In this document: positions 1 to 12,421 of the stretch, piece by piece
Layout: each line of letters starts with the position of its first letter
How positions within the stretch are numbered: the stretch's first letter is position 1
Origin: Vitis vinifera
Lineage: Eukaryota > Streptophyta > Magnoliopsida > Vitales > Vitaceae
NCBI RefSeq assembly: GCF_030704535.1
Contig: NC_081812.1
Span: 703,501 to 767,500 of the forward strand
DNA: 64,000 bases
Direction of reading: 5' to 3'
Position numbers and translations under genes: made by a program
The notes under the pieces: generated by a model
What the model was told of the DNA's origin: nothing
Databases searched by the model: none
The model's input: only the letters and a program-made list of their open reading frames with translations

Positions 1-1226
1 AATGCATAAGTTTTTAACTAATTTTAATTATATTTAATTTTCTTTGGAATATTTTATAGAACAACCAAACATGAGAAAATCATTATTCTTAACAGTTTTT
101 TTTCTTTCCTTTGTACTTTCCGAGAACCAAACATAATCTAAAAAAATTGTGATTTATCTTCACTTCATCTATCTCATAGTTAACTTATAACATCCCAGAT
201 TTTTAGATATGATTTTTTTTTCGATTTTTGAAATAAATATATCAATAAAATAATTAGATATCCAATTAAATTAAAATATCTCTTAGCACAAACTAATGAG
301 ATAGTATTATGTATACAATGTAAATAAACTAACAAAGTAACCTAACGCATGCACGTAATTGACTCATTAGAAAAACATACGATAATAGCTAGCATGTCCT
401 ACTAAGCGACCCATCTCCCTCTCAATATATGTTCAATCTTGTCTCAACAAGTCTCCAATTCTAACCATGAAACCAAAATTCCCTAACCATCCCATATGCT
501 TGCTGGCATAATAGGCTAAACCCACCACCAAAATGCACCAACCTAATCAAGTTCTATCTCCTTGCTTTTAACTCATACAAACATGAAGTATCTCAATGTT
601 ATGCCATTGCATCTTTAATTAAATAGAGGTTCGTAAGATGTTTTGCATCTTTAATTATGCAACCAAATCATTATTTGAGATATCCTCTTAGGAGGGTTTA
701 TTAATAGTTAAAATAGTATTTGAAGTGAACTCTCCAACATGAGATCATTTTTTCCGAAAATAATTATCTACATTTTAGAAAATAATATTCCCCCCCTACA
801 GTTGTTACATGAAGCACATTTTCATTTAATTAAATTTTTAAAAATATAAAAATTATCCTTATTTCTTTAAAAAAAAAAAATCCCCAACATAAAATCAAGG
901 AAATTTTATCTATGGCACTAAATCAATATATATCAAACTCTTTTATCTAAGTCATTGAACAAGGATATAAATATAGGAGTTCATGATAAAATAAAATAAA
1001 AGTACAAAAAAATGAAACCATTGTATAAAACAATGAGACCTAGGCATAAAGCAATGAAACCATATATATGAAATATAAAACAATTTATGGTACAAAATCA
1101 ATACATACCAAACTTTTTTATCTTAATTGTTCAAAGCGTATGATGAAATCTAAGTCATTAAACAATTATATAAATATATGAAACCAGAATACAAAAAAAA
1201 AAAAAAAAATTTGAAGTACAAAAATA

Positions 1227-1314
1227 ATGAGACTAAGGTATAAAATAATAGGACCAAGGCATAAAGCAAAATGAGACTAAGGTATAAAATAATAGGACCA
1301 AGGCATAAAGCAAA
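1227..1314. repeat. Perfect 44-bp tandem duplication
   Basis: Positions 1227-1270 and 1271-1314 read identically, beginning ATGAGACTAAGG and ending GCATAAAGCAAA. Degenerate relatives of the same words (ACCAAGGCATAAAGCA, AATGAGAC) occur from about 1010 to 1340. The local sequence therefore looks like an older array with one recent exact duplication. Confidence 0.95.
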
Positions 1315-2190
1315 GACACCATACATAGCAATGAGACATTGTACAAAGCATAGAATCCTTCCTACACACATGACACCACTAGTAAAATACAAAATTATTT
1401 ACTCTCCATGAGTTTAAACTTTCTAAAGCTTTTCAACCTATAATAAATATTAAAATTGAGAAAACAAGAAAGAACCCTCTTTTATTAGATTTAAAAATAA
1501 ATAAATAAATCATGTTTGTGGTGGGAGCTATCTATTTATCATGAAGAGTTAATCTTTTAATTAATCAAAATGGAGCATACAACCTACCCTTTTTTTAAAA
1601 AAAAATTATTTTTATTTGATAAATTTAAGTTCAATGACAATCTAATTTGAACTAGTTGGTCACATCATTTTAAGTTCCAGGAAAATCTGATTTGAACTGG
1701 ATTCTTCCCATTAATACAACATCAAAAGGAGTTTGCTGCATTATATGCTTCCCATTAATACAACATACAACATGAAAAGGAGTCTGTTAACAGGGGACTC
1801 AACCACAAAGACAGACTACCAACAGACACGGTGATTTGATGTTTTGATTGCCCATCTTTTGAAAACCATTTCTAGGACCTCTGCTATACACACCGAAAAT
1901 CAAATTGCCTAAATGTTGTAGGACACGATCACTACATATTAATAAAAAGTAAAGAGAACAATTTGAAACCCTAATATCCTACCTCACCGAAGGATAATAA
2001 ATTAAGGAAAACAAATATGCCACAAGATTTGAAGAATTGATTCTTATTGAGAATCATTCCCAATTCTCTCACCTGACAAATGAAATATAATGGTGTCATA
2101 CTCCATTAATCTGAAACTCGTTGCTATTGTTTTATTCTCCTTACTATCAAAGTTGATTTGCAAGTTCTACTTGGCACCAAAGAATGATTT

Positions 2191-2300
2191 GATTTAGTAT
2201 CCCCCAATATCTCATTTGTATGCCCAATGTAACACACATTTCCAAGATTTAGTATCCCCCAATATCTCATTTGTATGCCCAATGTAACACACATTTCCAA
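2191..2300. repeat. Perfect 55-bp tandem duplication
   Basis: Positions 2191-2245 and 2246-2300 are identical, beginning GATTTAGTATCCCCCAATAT and ending CACACATTTCCAA. The absence of differences implies a recent duplication or an assembly artefact. Confidence 0.95.
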
Positions 2301-3399
2301 AAAAAATATTTATTATGTTTTAAACTTAATATAAATATTTAACTTAATATAAATATTTAAACTTAATTGCAAGTTTATTATGGTAGAAACTTAATATAAA
2401 TATTTAATTCCAATTACCATGAAAGGAATCATTTATGAAGAAATATCATGCATATTAAACTTTGAGAGTATTTGGTTCCTCATGAATAACTAATTTGTAA
2501 ATCATAACAAATGGATGGCAAAACCACTGAAAATTTTAAACGTTATGAAATCAATACCCATGGATTTTTGGTTTCTTTGCAATTAGCTTCATTAAAATAT
2601 GCCATTTATAGTGACTAAAATATTGTGATTGAATTGATTTATAATTAAAAATTAGGCCGTATTTTTTAGAATTGCTTAAAAATTTAAAATAAACTCTTAT
2701 CATAGTAACAACAACAAAGAAGAAATTCTTAAACTTTTTTTGATATTACACTTGTATTATAATATTTGTAATGTGATTCTAAAGTTTGAGGTCAAACTCT
2801 CATTCCATGTAGTAAGGTTGAATTTATGGAAAGATGCTTATGAGTCAAATCACACTCTTAATCAACAAAGTTCTTTACGAAAATAATAGCTAAAATTAAA
2901 AGTCTAGTCAAATTAAATAATATAAAGTAGGTATATATAAAGAGAGAGAAAGTGGGTGAGTGAGTGAGTGGGGAAACATGATACATGGGGTCTCCATGTC
3001 CCATTACAATCCATATGTTTGACTTTATATGATTTTTGGTTTTGAGCTCTTCTATGCTTACTTTATATGATGATAATAAATTATGACAAGAAACAAGTTT
3101 GCCCTTGTGAAATGGATTTTTCAAAAGAATAATTATATATTATCATCTTACAAAATTAAGCATGTTGAATTTGCAAAAGTGAGAACTATTTTTATTTGTG
3201 AAAATAGAAAAAGAAAAAATTAGATCTATGTGAGACATATGCTTGGAAACATAAAAGGAGATTGGCTAAATGGATGGTGAGGTGTCCCAATTCAGGAGAA
3301 GAACAAAACATGTTAAGAAGAAAATGAGGTTCATGGAAGGAAGAAATCTTTAAAAAACAAAAAAAAAAACAAAAAAAAAAAAAACAATGTGTTTTTTAG

Positions 3400-6300
3400 A
3401 TGTACTTGGTGAAAATCAAACTTTGTTGAAGCTTTTCACGAACTATGTGGCAACCAATCTCAATATGTTTTATTCGTTCATGAAAAGTTGGATTGATTGC
3501 TATATGAAGAGCTGATTTGTTATCACAATAAAGTAGGACTGGCTGCAAATGAGACACCCCCAAGTCTACAAGTAGATAGCATATTCATGTAACCTCATAG
3601 TAGGTAGTTGTGATTACTCGATATTCAGCTTCAGCTAATAAGCATGACTCTATTGATTGTTTTTTAGATTTCCAAGAGATTGGTGAGTTCCCAAGTAAAA
3701 TGTCATACCTTGTAATGGACCGTCTAGTATCATAACACCGTCCCTAATTAGAATCACGATAAACATGTAACTGAATTCAACTAGAATCAGAAAGTAGTAT
3801 GCATTGGCCAGACTATTCTTTAGATACCACAAAATTTATGTGGCAGCCGCATAATAGGATTGCCTAGGCTTGTCAAGAAATTGATAAGGATTTGCACACT
3901 ATAAGTAAGTAATGTCTAGTCAGTAATTGTTAAGTATAGTGAACAACCCACTAAATGTCTATATTGAGTGGCATCAGTCAAAGATTCTTAGTTTGTTTGG
4001 TTGAGCTTCAAATTTTATTCCATGGGGATTTTTGAAGGTCAAGGAGGTGGTCAAATTCCTCAAGAAACTTTAATGCATATTTTCTCTGACTTAGATAGAT
4101 CCCCTTCTTGGAGCTTGCAACCTTAATATTAAGGAAATATTTCAACTTCCAAGGTCTCTCAACTTACAATAATTTTGCAAAATTTCTATTATTGTCATGA
4201 TCCTTATGATGTCATTGCCCGTAATGAGAATATTGTCAACATAAACAAGGATGGCTATAAGGGAATCATTCATGGCTTTGGTAAATAAAGAATAATCTAC
4301 CTTGGATTGTGTATATCCTACATTCTTCAAAGTAGTTGAAGCTTGGCAAACCATTGATGTGATACATGCTTAAGACCATAAAGGGATTTTTGCAGTTGGC
4401 AAACTAAGTTCTTTATTTCCAACTGCTTGAATCCTGGTGGAAGTTGCATATATAATTCTTCATGTAGATGATCTCCATTAAGGAACGTATTACTGATGCT
4501 AAGTTGGTGAAAGTGCCAATTAGGAGTTACAGCTATAGCAAGAGAACTACGCATGGTTGTGAGCTTTGCAACTAGTGTAAAGGTTTCCTTATAATCAACC
4601 CCTCCTGTTGGTTATATCCTTTTGCCATTAAACAAACCTTGTAACGTTCAATTGAGTCATCTTGTTTGTATTTAATTTTGTAGACCTACTTACATCAGTC
4701 TTTTTATTTGGAGACAAAGGTATAAGAATCCATGTTTGGTTGGCCTCCAAGGCTTTGATATCCTCTACCATTGTTTTTTTTCTAATTCTCATCAAGAATA
4801 ACCTGTTTAAAACGTTTAGGTTCTATTATAGAAAAAATGGATACTAAAAAAGATCGATATGAAGCAAAGAATTTATCATATGACAAATATTTATTTAATG
4901 AATGAGAAGTGTTTACTTAACAAGAAGAGAACTTCAGAGACGGTAGAGCACAAGTGGCCATTTCACAGTGATAGTCACTAAGGTAAGATGGAAGGTGTGT
5001 CTCACAGATTGACTTACCTAACTGGTAGTTAAGTACAAGTGGATTCCGAAAAAGATTTGTGAACACCATAATCTGTGGAGTTCGCATTTTCAGTAAACCT
5101 AGAATTGGTTCTTGTTCTTCCAAAGGAAAAAGTATAATGGGTGAATTTGGAGACATGTTAATGGTCTTGGTTAACAAAAAAACAATTTCATGAAATCGAG
5201 CATCTCTTGAAATAAAGAATTTTTTGGTGTTAAAATCATATAGCTTATACCCCTTCTTACCGTATAAATAAACAAGGAAAGCACAATGAGAGGCGCTTGT
5301 ATCAAACTTGGTTTTTGTAGCACTATTATTGGTTGCGAATCACAAACAACCAAACACTCTTAAATGATTATAAGAGGGAATAAATCCAAAAAAACAACTT
5401 ATGAAGTGTTTTTTCTTAAATGAGAAGGGTAGGAGTTCTGTTTATTAAGTATTTGGTAGTCACTCTCCCCAAGAATGAATTGGCAGGTTAACTTAGAAAT
5501 GCAAGTCTTTAGCAACATTTAAAAAATGGTCATGTTTCTTCTCCACGACTCCTTTTTTTTAAGGGGTGTTGGTGCAACTTGTTTCATAGATAATTCCCTT
5601 GTTTTCATAAAATTCTTTCATGTCAAATTCGAACCTATTATCAAAACTAATGATTTTAATTTTCTTGAAAAATCGAGTTTCAACGTAAGCATGAAATGAT
5701 TGTAAAAGTAGGTGATCAGTTTCATTTTTATTTTTCATGAAGTCCAAGTACTCATTGTATAATCATCCACAATAGTAAGAAAATAACGAGCCCCACTAAA
5801 AGTTGTATGATATTGTCCTCAAATGTCATAATGAATCAAATCAAAAGAAGCAACAAATTTTTTATTACTCAAAGGAAAAGGAAAACAAAAACGGGTTTAT
5901 TTAGCAAGAGGACAAATTTCACATATTCAAGTTTCAACAAAAGGATTTAGACCAAAAATATATTTGGAAAATAATTTGAAACAAGTAAAACTAACTAGGG
6001 TGTCCTAAACATTGATGCCAAAAGGTAGGATTTGAAGAAAATGTGACTTGAGAACATTTGGGTGTATCAAGAAATGGTTTCACAACAAACAAGCCATTAT
6101 GTAATCTACCCGCTTCAATTGCCTTCTTCAAGGACTGGTTTTATAAAAGACAACAATCAACATCAAAAACAACCACACAATTAGCATCTTGGACAATTTT
6201 CACAACAGATATCAAGTTGACATTAAAACTTAGCACACATAACACATTTTTAAAACAATATTGGAAGTTAAATGAACGATTCCAATGTGAGTTATGGATG

Positions 6301-7060
6301 CTTGTGAACCATTTAGTAGTACGAAAAAGTAAGGTGATACGAAAAAGTAATGAAAGAGAAGACACTATGTTCAGTTTCACTGGAATCAACAATCCAAATA
6401 GAGTTTGGAGAAGAGATGACATTTAAAGCAATACCAAATAGATTACTTTGTGGAAGGGTGTTACCTACAAAGTTTGAACTTGGTTATGAACCAATGAGGA
6501 CCAAAATTTGTTAGCATTACTCTGGAGTCAAGGGAAAAACCTGAATGATGGACATGAAAACAGAACTTAGTTGGTTGATGCTTGATTTGGAAGGGGCTGA
6601 TTTTGTTGGTTCGCTCTCTTGTAGAGCTTGTGGCTTGAAGGATACTTATGTAGGATTGTAACATTTTTCTTTAACATGTCTTTGCCTCCCACAAATATCA
6701 CAGCTTGGTTTTGAGCTACCCAAGTCGTTTTGCTTCTCGGATTTTCCAATAGTTATTTCTTTTCACATTGAAAGTCTTGTTGTCTTGTGCTAATGGTGGT
6801 GCCCCTAAGATTCCTCATTGCCTTTCTTCTTAAAGCAACAAAGAGGAGACTTTTCCAACAATCGGAATTGGGCCCATTAACAATACTTGATCATATACAC
6901 CCATATATGTTTCATTTAGACCCATTAAAAATTGTATGGTAAGATCTTTGTCTTTACTAGCTTCTATAGTTTTGTTAGATTCACAAATACATGGTGGTAT
7001 AGGAGAATAAAGATTCAACCCATATATATATATTTTTTTAAAGTTATCTTTCCTCAAAGG
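3400..7060 (-). mobile_element. Degenerate Ty1/copia retrotransposon remnant
   Basis: Read on the minus strand, this tract carries the copia domains in canonical order, broken by stops and frameshifts. A gag fragment lies near 7057-6830 (includes QFLMGLNETYMGVYDQVLLM). Further gag-like sequence follows at about 6750-6460. The integrase core is near 5750-5560, and the integrase C-terminal part near 5353-5171. Reverse transcriptase runs from about 4850 to 4140 and includes MAKGYNQQEG, NTFLNGDLHEELYMQ-like sequence and YVDN. RNase H lies near 3640-3400 (YCDNKSALHIA). The catalytic YVDD box reads YVDN, so the reverse transcriptase would be inactive even without the frame breaks. No LTR pair was found, so the ends are approximate. 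It lies just upstream of the promoter of the gene at 7332. Confidence 0.8.
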
Positions 7061-7331
7061 TTTTACACATCAAAGAGTTATGGATATAAACCGCGAAAAT
7101 CAATCCTTGAAGGCCCATGACAGCCAGCCCGGCCCACCAAAACCGTTGAACCAACCCTGTCGTCATACCAGCTGTTATTTCCGCGTTTGAAAAAAGGTTG
7201 GAGTTCGTTAAGCGTCCCTGTGAGGCAGCCATTTTCGGCGGAGGTGGTGGTCGGTCCCTCTTCTGTAAACAAAAAAAAAAAAGAAAGAAAGAAAGAAAGA
7301 CCCTCTCTTTTCATCATCCTCCAAATCCACC
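7061..7331 (+). promoter_or_regulatory. Probable promoter and 5' leader of the 7332 gene
   Basis: This short stretch separates the copia remnant from the first ATG of the downstream gene. A TATATATATATTTTTTT tract lies at about 7021-7040. A purine-rich A(n)/(GAAA)n run lies at 7268-7300, followed by a CT-rich segment that is typical of plant 5' leaders. The transcription start was not determined. Confidence 0.35.
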
Positions 7332-10300
7332 ATGGCCTACAGGAGAAGGCAGGGAATCACCAGAGCCTCCACCTTCAAGGAGGAGGTTCGCCATGACGGC
7401 GATGATCTTTCATCTTCCTCATCTTTCTTTTCATCTTCCTCTTCCTTCTCCGGATCCTCCTCCCTCGCCTCCCAGGCCATCCGAGCCTCCGCCGCCCACC
7501 GCGACTCCTCCCTCTCCTCCGCCTACGGCGACTCCGCTTTCTCCACCGCCAATCCTAGCAAATCCAAGGTTCTTTTCTCTGATTTTTGAGGTTTTGATTT
7601 ATTGGTATGATCATCTGAATGGGATGTTATGGAATTCGAATTTGGGAAATGATTGGTTGTGGATTCTTTGATTTCGTGGAAGTTGTAGAAATTTAGAACA
7701 ATGTTTGAAGGATTCTAGATTTTGATCCTCCTAAGAAAACCTTTAATGTTACTAGTAATGAAGAAGAAATTGGGATGATGCAGTGAAATCCCTCCATAGA
7801 ATTTTAGGATCAATGTGGTAGTGAAAATGGGAATTGTTTTAGAAAACAGAAGATATGCAATTCAATTCCGATGAGTCATGCAATCGAATTGGAAAATGGA
7901 AAGATTTGTAGCTAGATACCTGGTGGAATTGTCTGTATGTAAAAAATCAAAACTATTGATAAGGGTCTTTTTCCTGTAACAAGGGGATTTTTTGTTGCAA
8001 AGTAGCAGAAGCATTATTCAAGAATTAGCAATGATTTGCTTTTAAGTTGGGAAAGTACTAAGAAAAGAGGGAAAAAAAAGTACTCTTTACATTTTTTTTT
8101 TTTCCTTCTAATTTTCCTCAACATTTTCTTTCTCTGAAGCTTATAACCCTGGGAAGTTTTGCTTTTCATGTTTCAACAATCTAAACATGATAAAGATTGT
8201 GAACATATTGGTTGTGTTCATTTTCAAGAACAAGAACATTTTTCAGTAGTATTTGTATTTTGGCTAACTAAACTTCTCTTTAATCTGTCTCCTTATGCAT
8301 GGTACCCAACTGTCTTTCAAAGTCCCTTAAGTGTTGCAGACATTCTCTCATTAAGCCCCACCACTAGTGTGTCAAAGATTGTAGCTAACTGTGTAGTTTT
8401 GGAGGTGGCTAATCAGTTTTTTTCGGTTCTTCCTTTCTGGTTATTTGGATCATTTGTGTTTTTTTAGTGCCTTGATGTGTTTATCAACTAAAGTTTCAGA
8501 GTTGTTTAACCTTTTTTTTTTTTTTTTGCTGATTTGATGTGTGATAATATAGGGCCCTGGCCGCTATGAGTACACATCAATGAACATTTCAAACGAGTCT
8601 AAATATGGGTTTTGGGGTGTTCTTGCTCGGAAAGCTAAAGCCATTCTTGAGGAGGATAATGGATTCCAAAACCTTGAAACCCAAGGCAGAATGAGGACAC
8701 AGACCCCAGATACATCAACAGGCAGCCAGGTGAATATCAACTTTCAATATTGTCTCTAACATATAGCTTTAAGTATAGATAGATGTTTATTACACTTTGA
8801 ATTCAACGTTTAAAACCATTGTTGGTGTTCTCATAGTTTCCCTTTCATTATCTTATTCTGTGTTCATTTACTGAGCTCTATTCTCTTTCCTCTTTATGTC
8901 CTTCCATCATCACAGAACCACCAACCATATCAATCATCTGAGAACAACAGAAAAATAGAGAATCCGAGATTACGGAAGGGCTTGGATGCAATCACATCCT
9001 CTCTTAATCATATCGGTGACACCCTTGGGAATGCTTTCGAGGTAAAAAGCTTTGGACCTTGTCTTGTTAGCAGAGTATGCTTTTGAAATCTTGATTTTTA
9101 TGCTTGTCTGACTACTTGAGGGAATACAATAAAATGCTCAAATTGTGATGTTCATTGGCCTTGCCTGCACTAATTTCTTAACATGATTATATTTCTTATC
9201 TTTGTTTTTTGTATGATTATCTGTTACTTGGAATATGTTAATGGTCTCTAATCTTAGTAGTTGGTTATAGAAGTCAACCTCCATACTGTAATTTAGGTTC
9301 AGACCCCAATGTTGTGCTCAGGATTTTTTTGGTTTTTACAGAGGATTGAGTTCTGAACTTAGGTAGGTATCCATTCATGATTCCTTATGCGTTCCTCCTC
9401 ATGTTTAATTGGTTCTTACCAACATGATATATGCTCTTGGCATTGCAATTTTTCTTACTTTGAACAATTACAGAACCTGCAACAGAAAAAATTAAGGTAG
9501 ATTGCAGCAGGGCTGAACCTCCATATGTTTCCCTCATAAAACAGTTGATGAGTATAGAAATGGGAATTGTGTTGCTCAACACTTACTGTTATTTTTCAGG
9601 AAGGTAGAAATATTGTGGAGAACAAGACTGCAGACATCATCCAAGAAACTCGCAGACTACAAATCAGGAGAAAAGGCAATTCTGAGGAAGCAAATCAGGC
9701 TTCTGGTCTACAAGGCCAATGGCAACCACCTGCACAACTGCAGCTACGACCCAACCAAGAAAATCAAATCAAGGCATCTCGCGACGTAAGGTGGCAAATG
9801 TGTAATTGTGTCGGGTTTTTAATCTAAACCAATATACTGTATTCAGAAGTTTTCAAACCACTTAGAGTTACTCAGCAGGACATGAATACCGTGTTTTGTC
9901 ACTTCTCTCAACTTCAACTTAAGTGATACAAAGTTATTAATATATATACACAAATCTGACTTCAGTGCATGAATGAGGTTTATGGAAAAGAAATAGAAAA
10001 ATGAAAAAGAGCATGTCCACACACAACTCAGTATGGATTAAGTTACTTGATATAATCCCTGATATTTGGAGTTCATTTGTGTGGTTAAGAGCACGAGATT
10101 TTGGTTACTCAAATCTGTTTGTTGCATTTTATATTATTTATAGATGGGAGACTTTAAGGGTTTCTTGGATCTCTTAGCTGGTGAATGCATCATTGGCCTT
10201 TGCTTTGTGTCACAGGTGGCAATGGCAACGGCTGCCAAGGCAAAGCTTCTTCTTCGGGAGCTGAAAACTGTTAAAGCAGATCTGGCTTTTGCAAAGGAGC

Positions 10301-11017
10301 GATGTGCTCAGCTAGAAGAAGAAAATAAAATCCTTAGAGAGAGTCGTGAAAAGGGAGACAACCCTGCAGATGATGATCTGGTATTCATACTTCCCCCTTA
10401 AATAGATCAGGGCATTGTACTTATTTATTCCTACTTGTATGTATCTATTTTTCGTATATGAAAAGCATGCAAGCTGGTAATTCAAAGGCTCGGTTTTTAT
10501 TAATTTACTATTCCTATATGCATTTCCATTCACAATATACTTTCAAATAATGTACTTTTATTTGCTCGTCTATATGTAATTGTTCATCAGTGACAGTTTC
10601 TGATATAAATATTTGTGACCTTAGATTCGCCTTCAACTTGAGACACTTTTGGCTGAGAAGGCTCGTTTAGCCCATGAGAACTCTGTTTATGCCCGTGAGA
10701 ATCGCTTCCTAAGGGAAATTGTCGAATACCACCAACTCACCATGCAGGATGTTGTCTATTTAGACGAGGGAGTTGAAGAGGTCACAGAAGTATACCCCAT
10801 CTCCAAGATGCTGTCAATTTCTCCACCCTCACCTACATCCCCACCCTCACCTCTTGACATGGACCCTCCTCTCAGCCCACCGGTGACAAATGAGGCATCA
10901 CCTCCCCACACCCCATCAGAAGAAACTGCGACCACTGCAGGGAGCCAGGCCCCATCGAATTCCACTCTCCCCAGTTCTTCAGCAGAGGACTCAACCAGAC
11001 AGCTAACCTCTGCCTAA
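7332..11017 (+). CDS. Plant-specific coiled-coil protein of unknown function (six exons)
   Basis: Six exons join in phase 0 with GT/AG borders: 7332-7568, 8553-8729, 8916-9041, 9600-9785, 10216-10380 and 10625-11017. They give 427 residues. The start is the first ATG after the leader ([13 protein letters not shown]). Residues 1-79 are Ser-rich. Residues 80-110 hold a well-ordered block ([20 protein letters not shown]), and residues 139-180 include [20 protein letters not shown]. Residues 245-335 form a predicted coiled coil with heptad-like Leu/Glu/Lys spacing ([20 protein letters not shown], then [20 protein letters not shown]). The tail after about 350 is rich in Pro, Ser and Thr. No catalytic motif, signal peptide or membrane segment is seen. 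The pattern matches a conserved plant family I cannot name. A cytoskeletal or scaffold role is only an inference from the coiled coil. The exon structure is well supported by the phases. Confidence 0.82.
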
Positions 11018-12421
11018 AACTTGAGTCCTCTGTTCTGTTTCCAGCCAAGGTCTATTGTTATTGTGTAACATTAGTTCATTTTTTTCACCTTTGTCCCTTT
11101 TTTCGGATGGGGGTGTGGGAAGGGAATTCTTTTTGGTTCCTAAATTTGTTGTGGTTTTGTGTATAACCGTTCTGGATTTGTCATTGAATAATTGCCAGAA
11201 TGCAGGTTTTCCAATGCTTGTTGATCTGTAATTGTAATAGGTATATAGACATCAAGTTTTGAAAGCTTAAAACATGAATCATCTTTGATTGTTTTCTTTT
11301 TTGGGTTTACAATTGGTTGTTTAGAAGAGTGGATTGAGTAGTTTTTGGTTCTTCAATTTGCTAAGAGATTGGACAGTAGACTCAACTTTCATCCCAGTAT
11401 TGTATCACAAGTATATAATTTATAGGATTATATGTTATTAAATTTAAAAATAATTATATAAGTTTTTATAATTGAAACTTTTAAACCATCTCCTCTCTTT
11501 ATTAAGATTTTTCTAAAACATTCACATGTAAAAAGTCCCCATATGTAACATTTTGTGATCAAAATGACATCATTTTAAAAATTAACCAAAATTTTCGCCA
11601 ATAAAATATGATATATATAATATTGAGCTAATTGGTTCCTGTTGAAAATAAGATCAATAAAAGTTTTTATGAATATTTTGTGTATATTTCCATTGAAATG
11701 GAAAGATAAAATCCAAACAATTTTGCATTCATGATAGAGGAATCATGTTTACTAATACAAGAATACATTTGTATATTGTCTAATATTACCATATCAATTA
11801 TTTTATCATTTACCAAAGTTTCTTCCAAATTTTCCATACTCTGAAATCTTAGTAAACTTCAAATCTTAATGACAATTTTCCAGACAAATTCAAACCTAAA
11901 GTTGAGAGAGAGAGAGAGAGAAACCCTCATCAACATACAAATCCTATATTTGGAAAATGTGAAATTTCAGCCCCCTAAATGTTTGATTTTTAGGGTGGAA
12001 CATATACATATGGGAAGGCATAGAGGATTGAAGTGACCTTTCTGAGAACTGAGAAAATAACTTTGAGAGGAAAAAAAATAACTTTCATTTCCGATAAATG
12101 AACAGTTGTGTATATGGTTAGAGCTTAAGATCAACTGTGTCTGTAGCTTAAATGACCCATTACATACATTCCATTGGGATTACATTCAACATTTTTCAAT
12201 ACAAGCTATGAACAGATGGTGAAACCAGTATGTTATCCACGCACTTCAGGTGTGATTTCTAGCAGCAGCCCCATGAACAAGAGAGGGTGACAAAAATACA
12301 GTTCAAGTTTTACCTGTGGATGAGACCATGAGAGGTAGGTAGGTTCCCGTCCTCTCCAATGAGGATTTAGAGCTTCTTCTTCAAAGTGGAAAAACTGCAT
12401 GGTTTTTGCAGCAACTGATTC
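11018..12421. other. Convergent 3' flanks of two genes
   Basis: This is the 3' UTR of the plus-strand coiled-coil gene (likely to about 11250, with TTGAATAATTG near 11185), then AT-rich DNA, then the 3' UTR of the minus-strand RING gene. A (GA)n microsatellite lies at 11904-11921. No other gene was seen. Confidence 0.6.

Larger units (their letters stand above)
1..3399. other. AT-rich intergenic region, no gene seen
   Basis: No convincing coding region is visible here. The short open frames are low-complexity (poly-F/L/Y) translations of A/T tracts. The stretch holds two perfect short tandem duplications (annotated separately), several A-runs and repeated TAAATATTTAA-like words around 2320-2410. 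It may be decayed transposon sequence, but no family was recognised. Confidence 0.6.

Noticed and set aside
3400..7060. Left copia remnant as a second copy of the 50-58 kb element
   Set aside because: The domain sequences differ substantially (for example the gag and RNase H words), so they look like different copia families.
7198..7671. 157-codon Pro-rich plus-strand frame
   Set aside because: It overlaps exon 1 of the coiled-coil gene in another frame and runs into its intron. The Pro/Ser content comes from the CT-rich exon.
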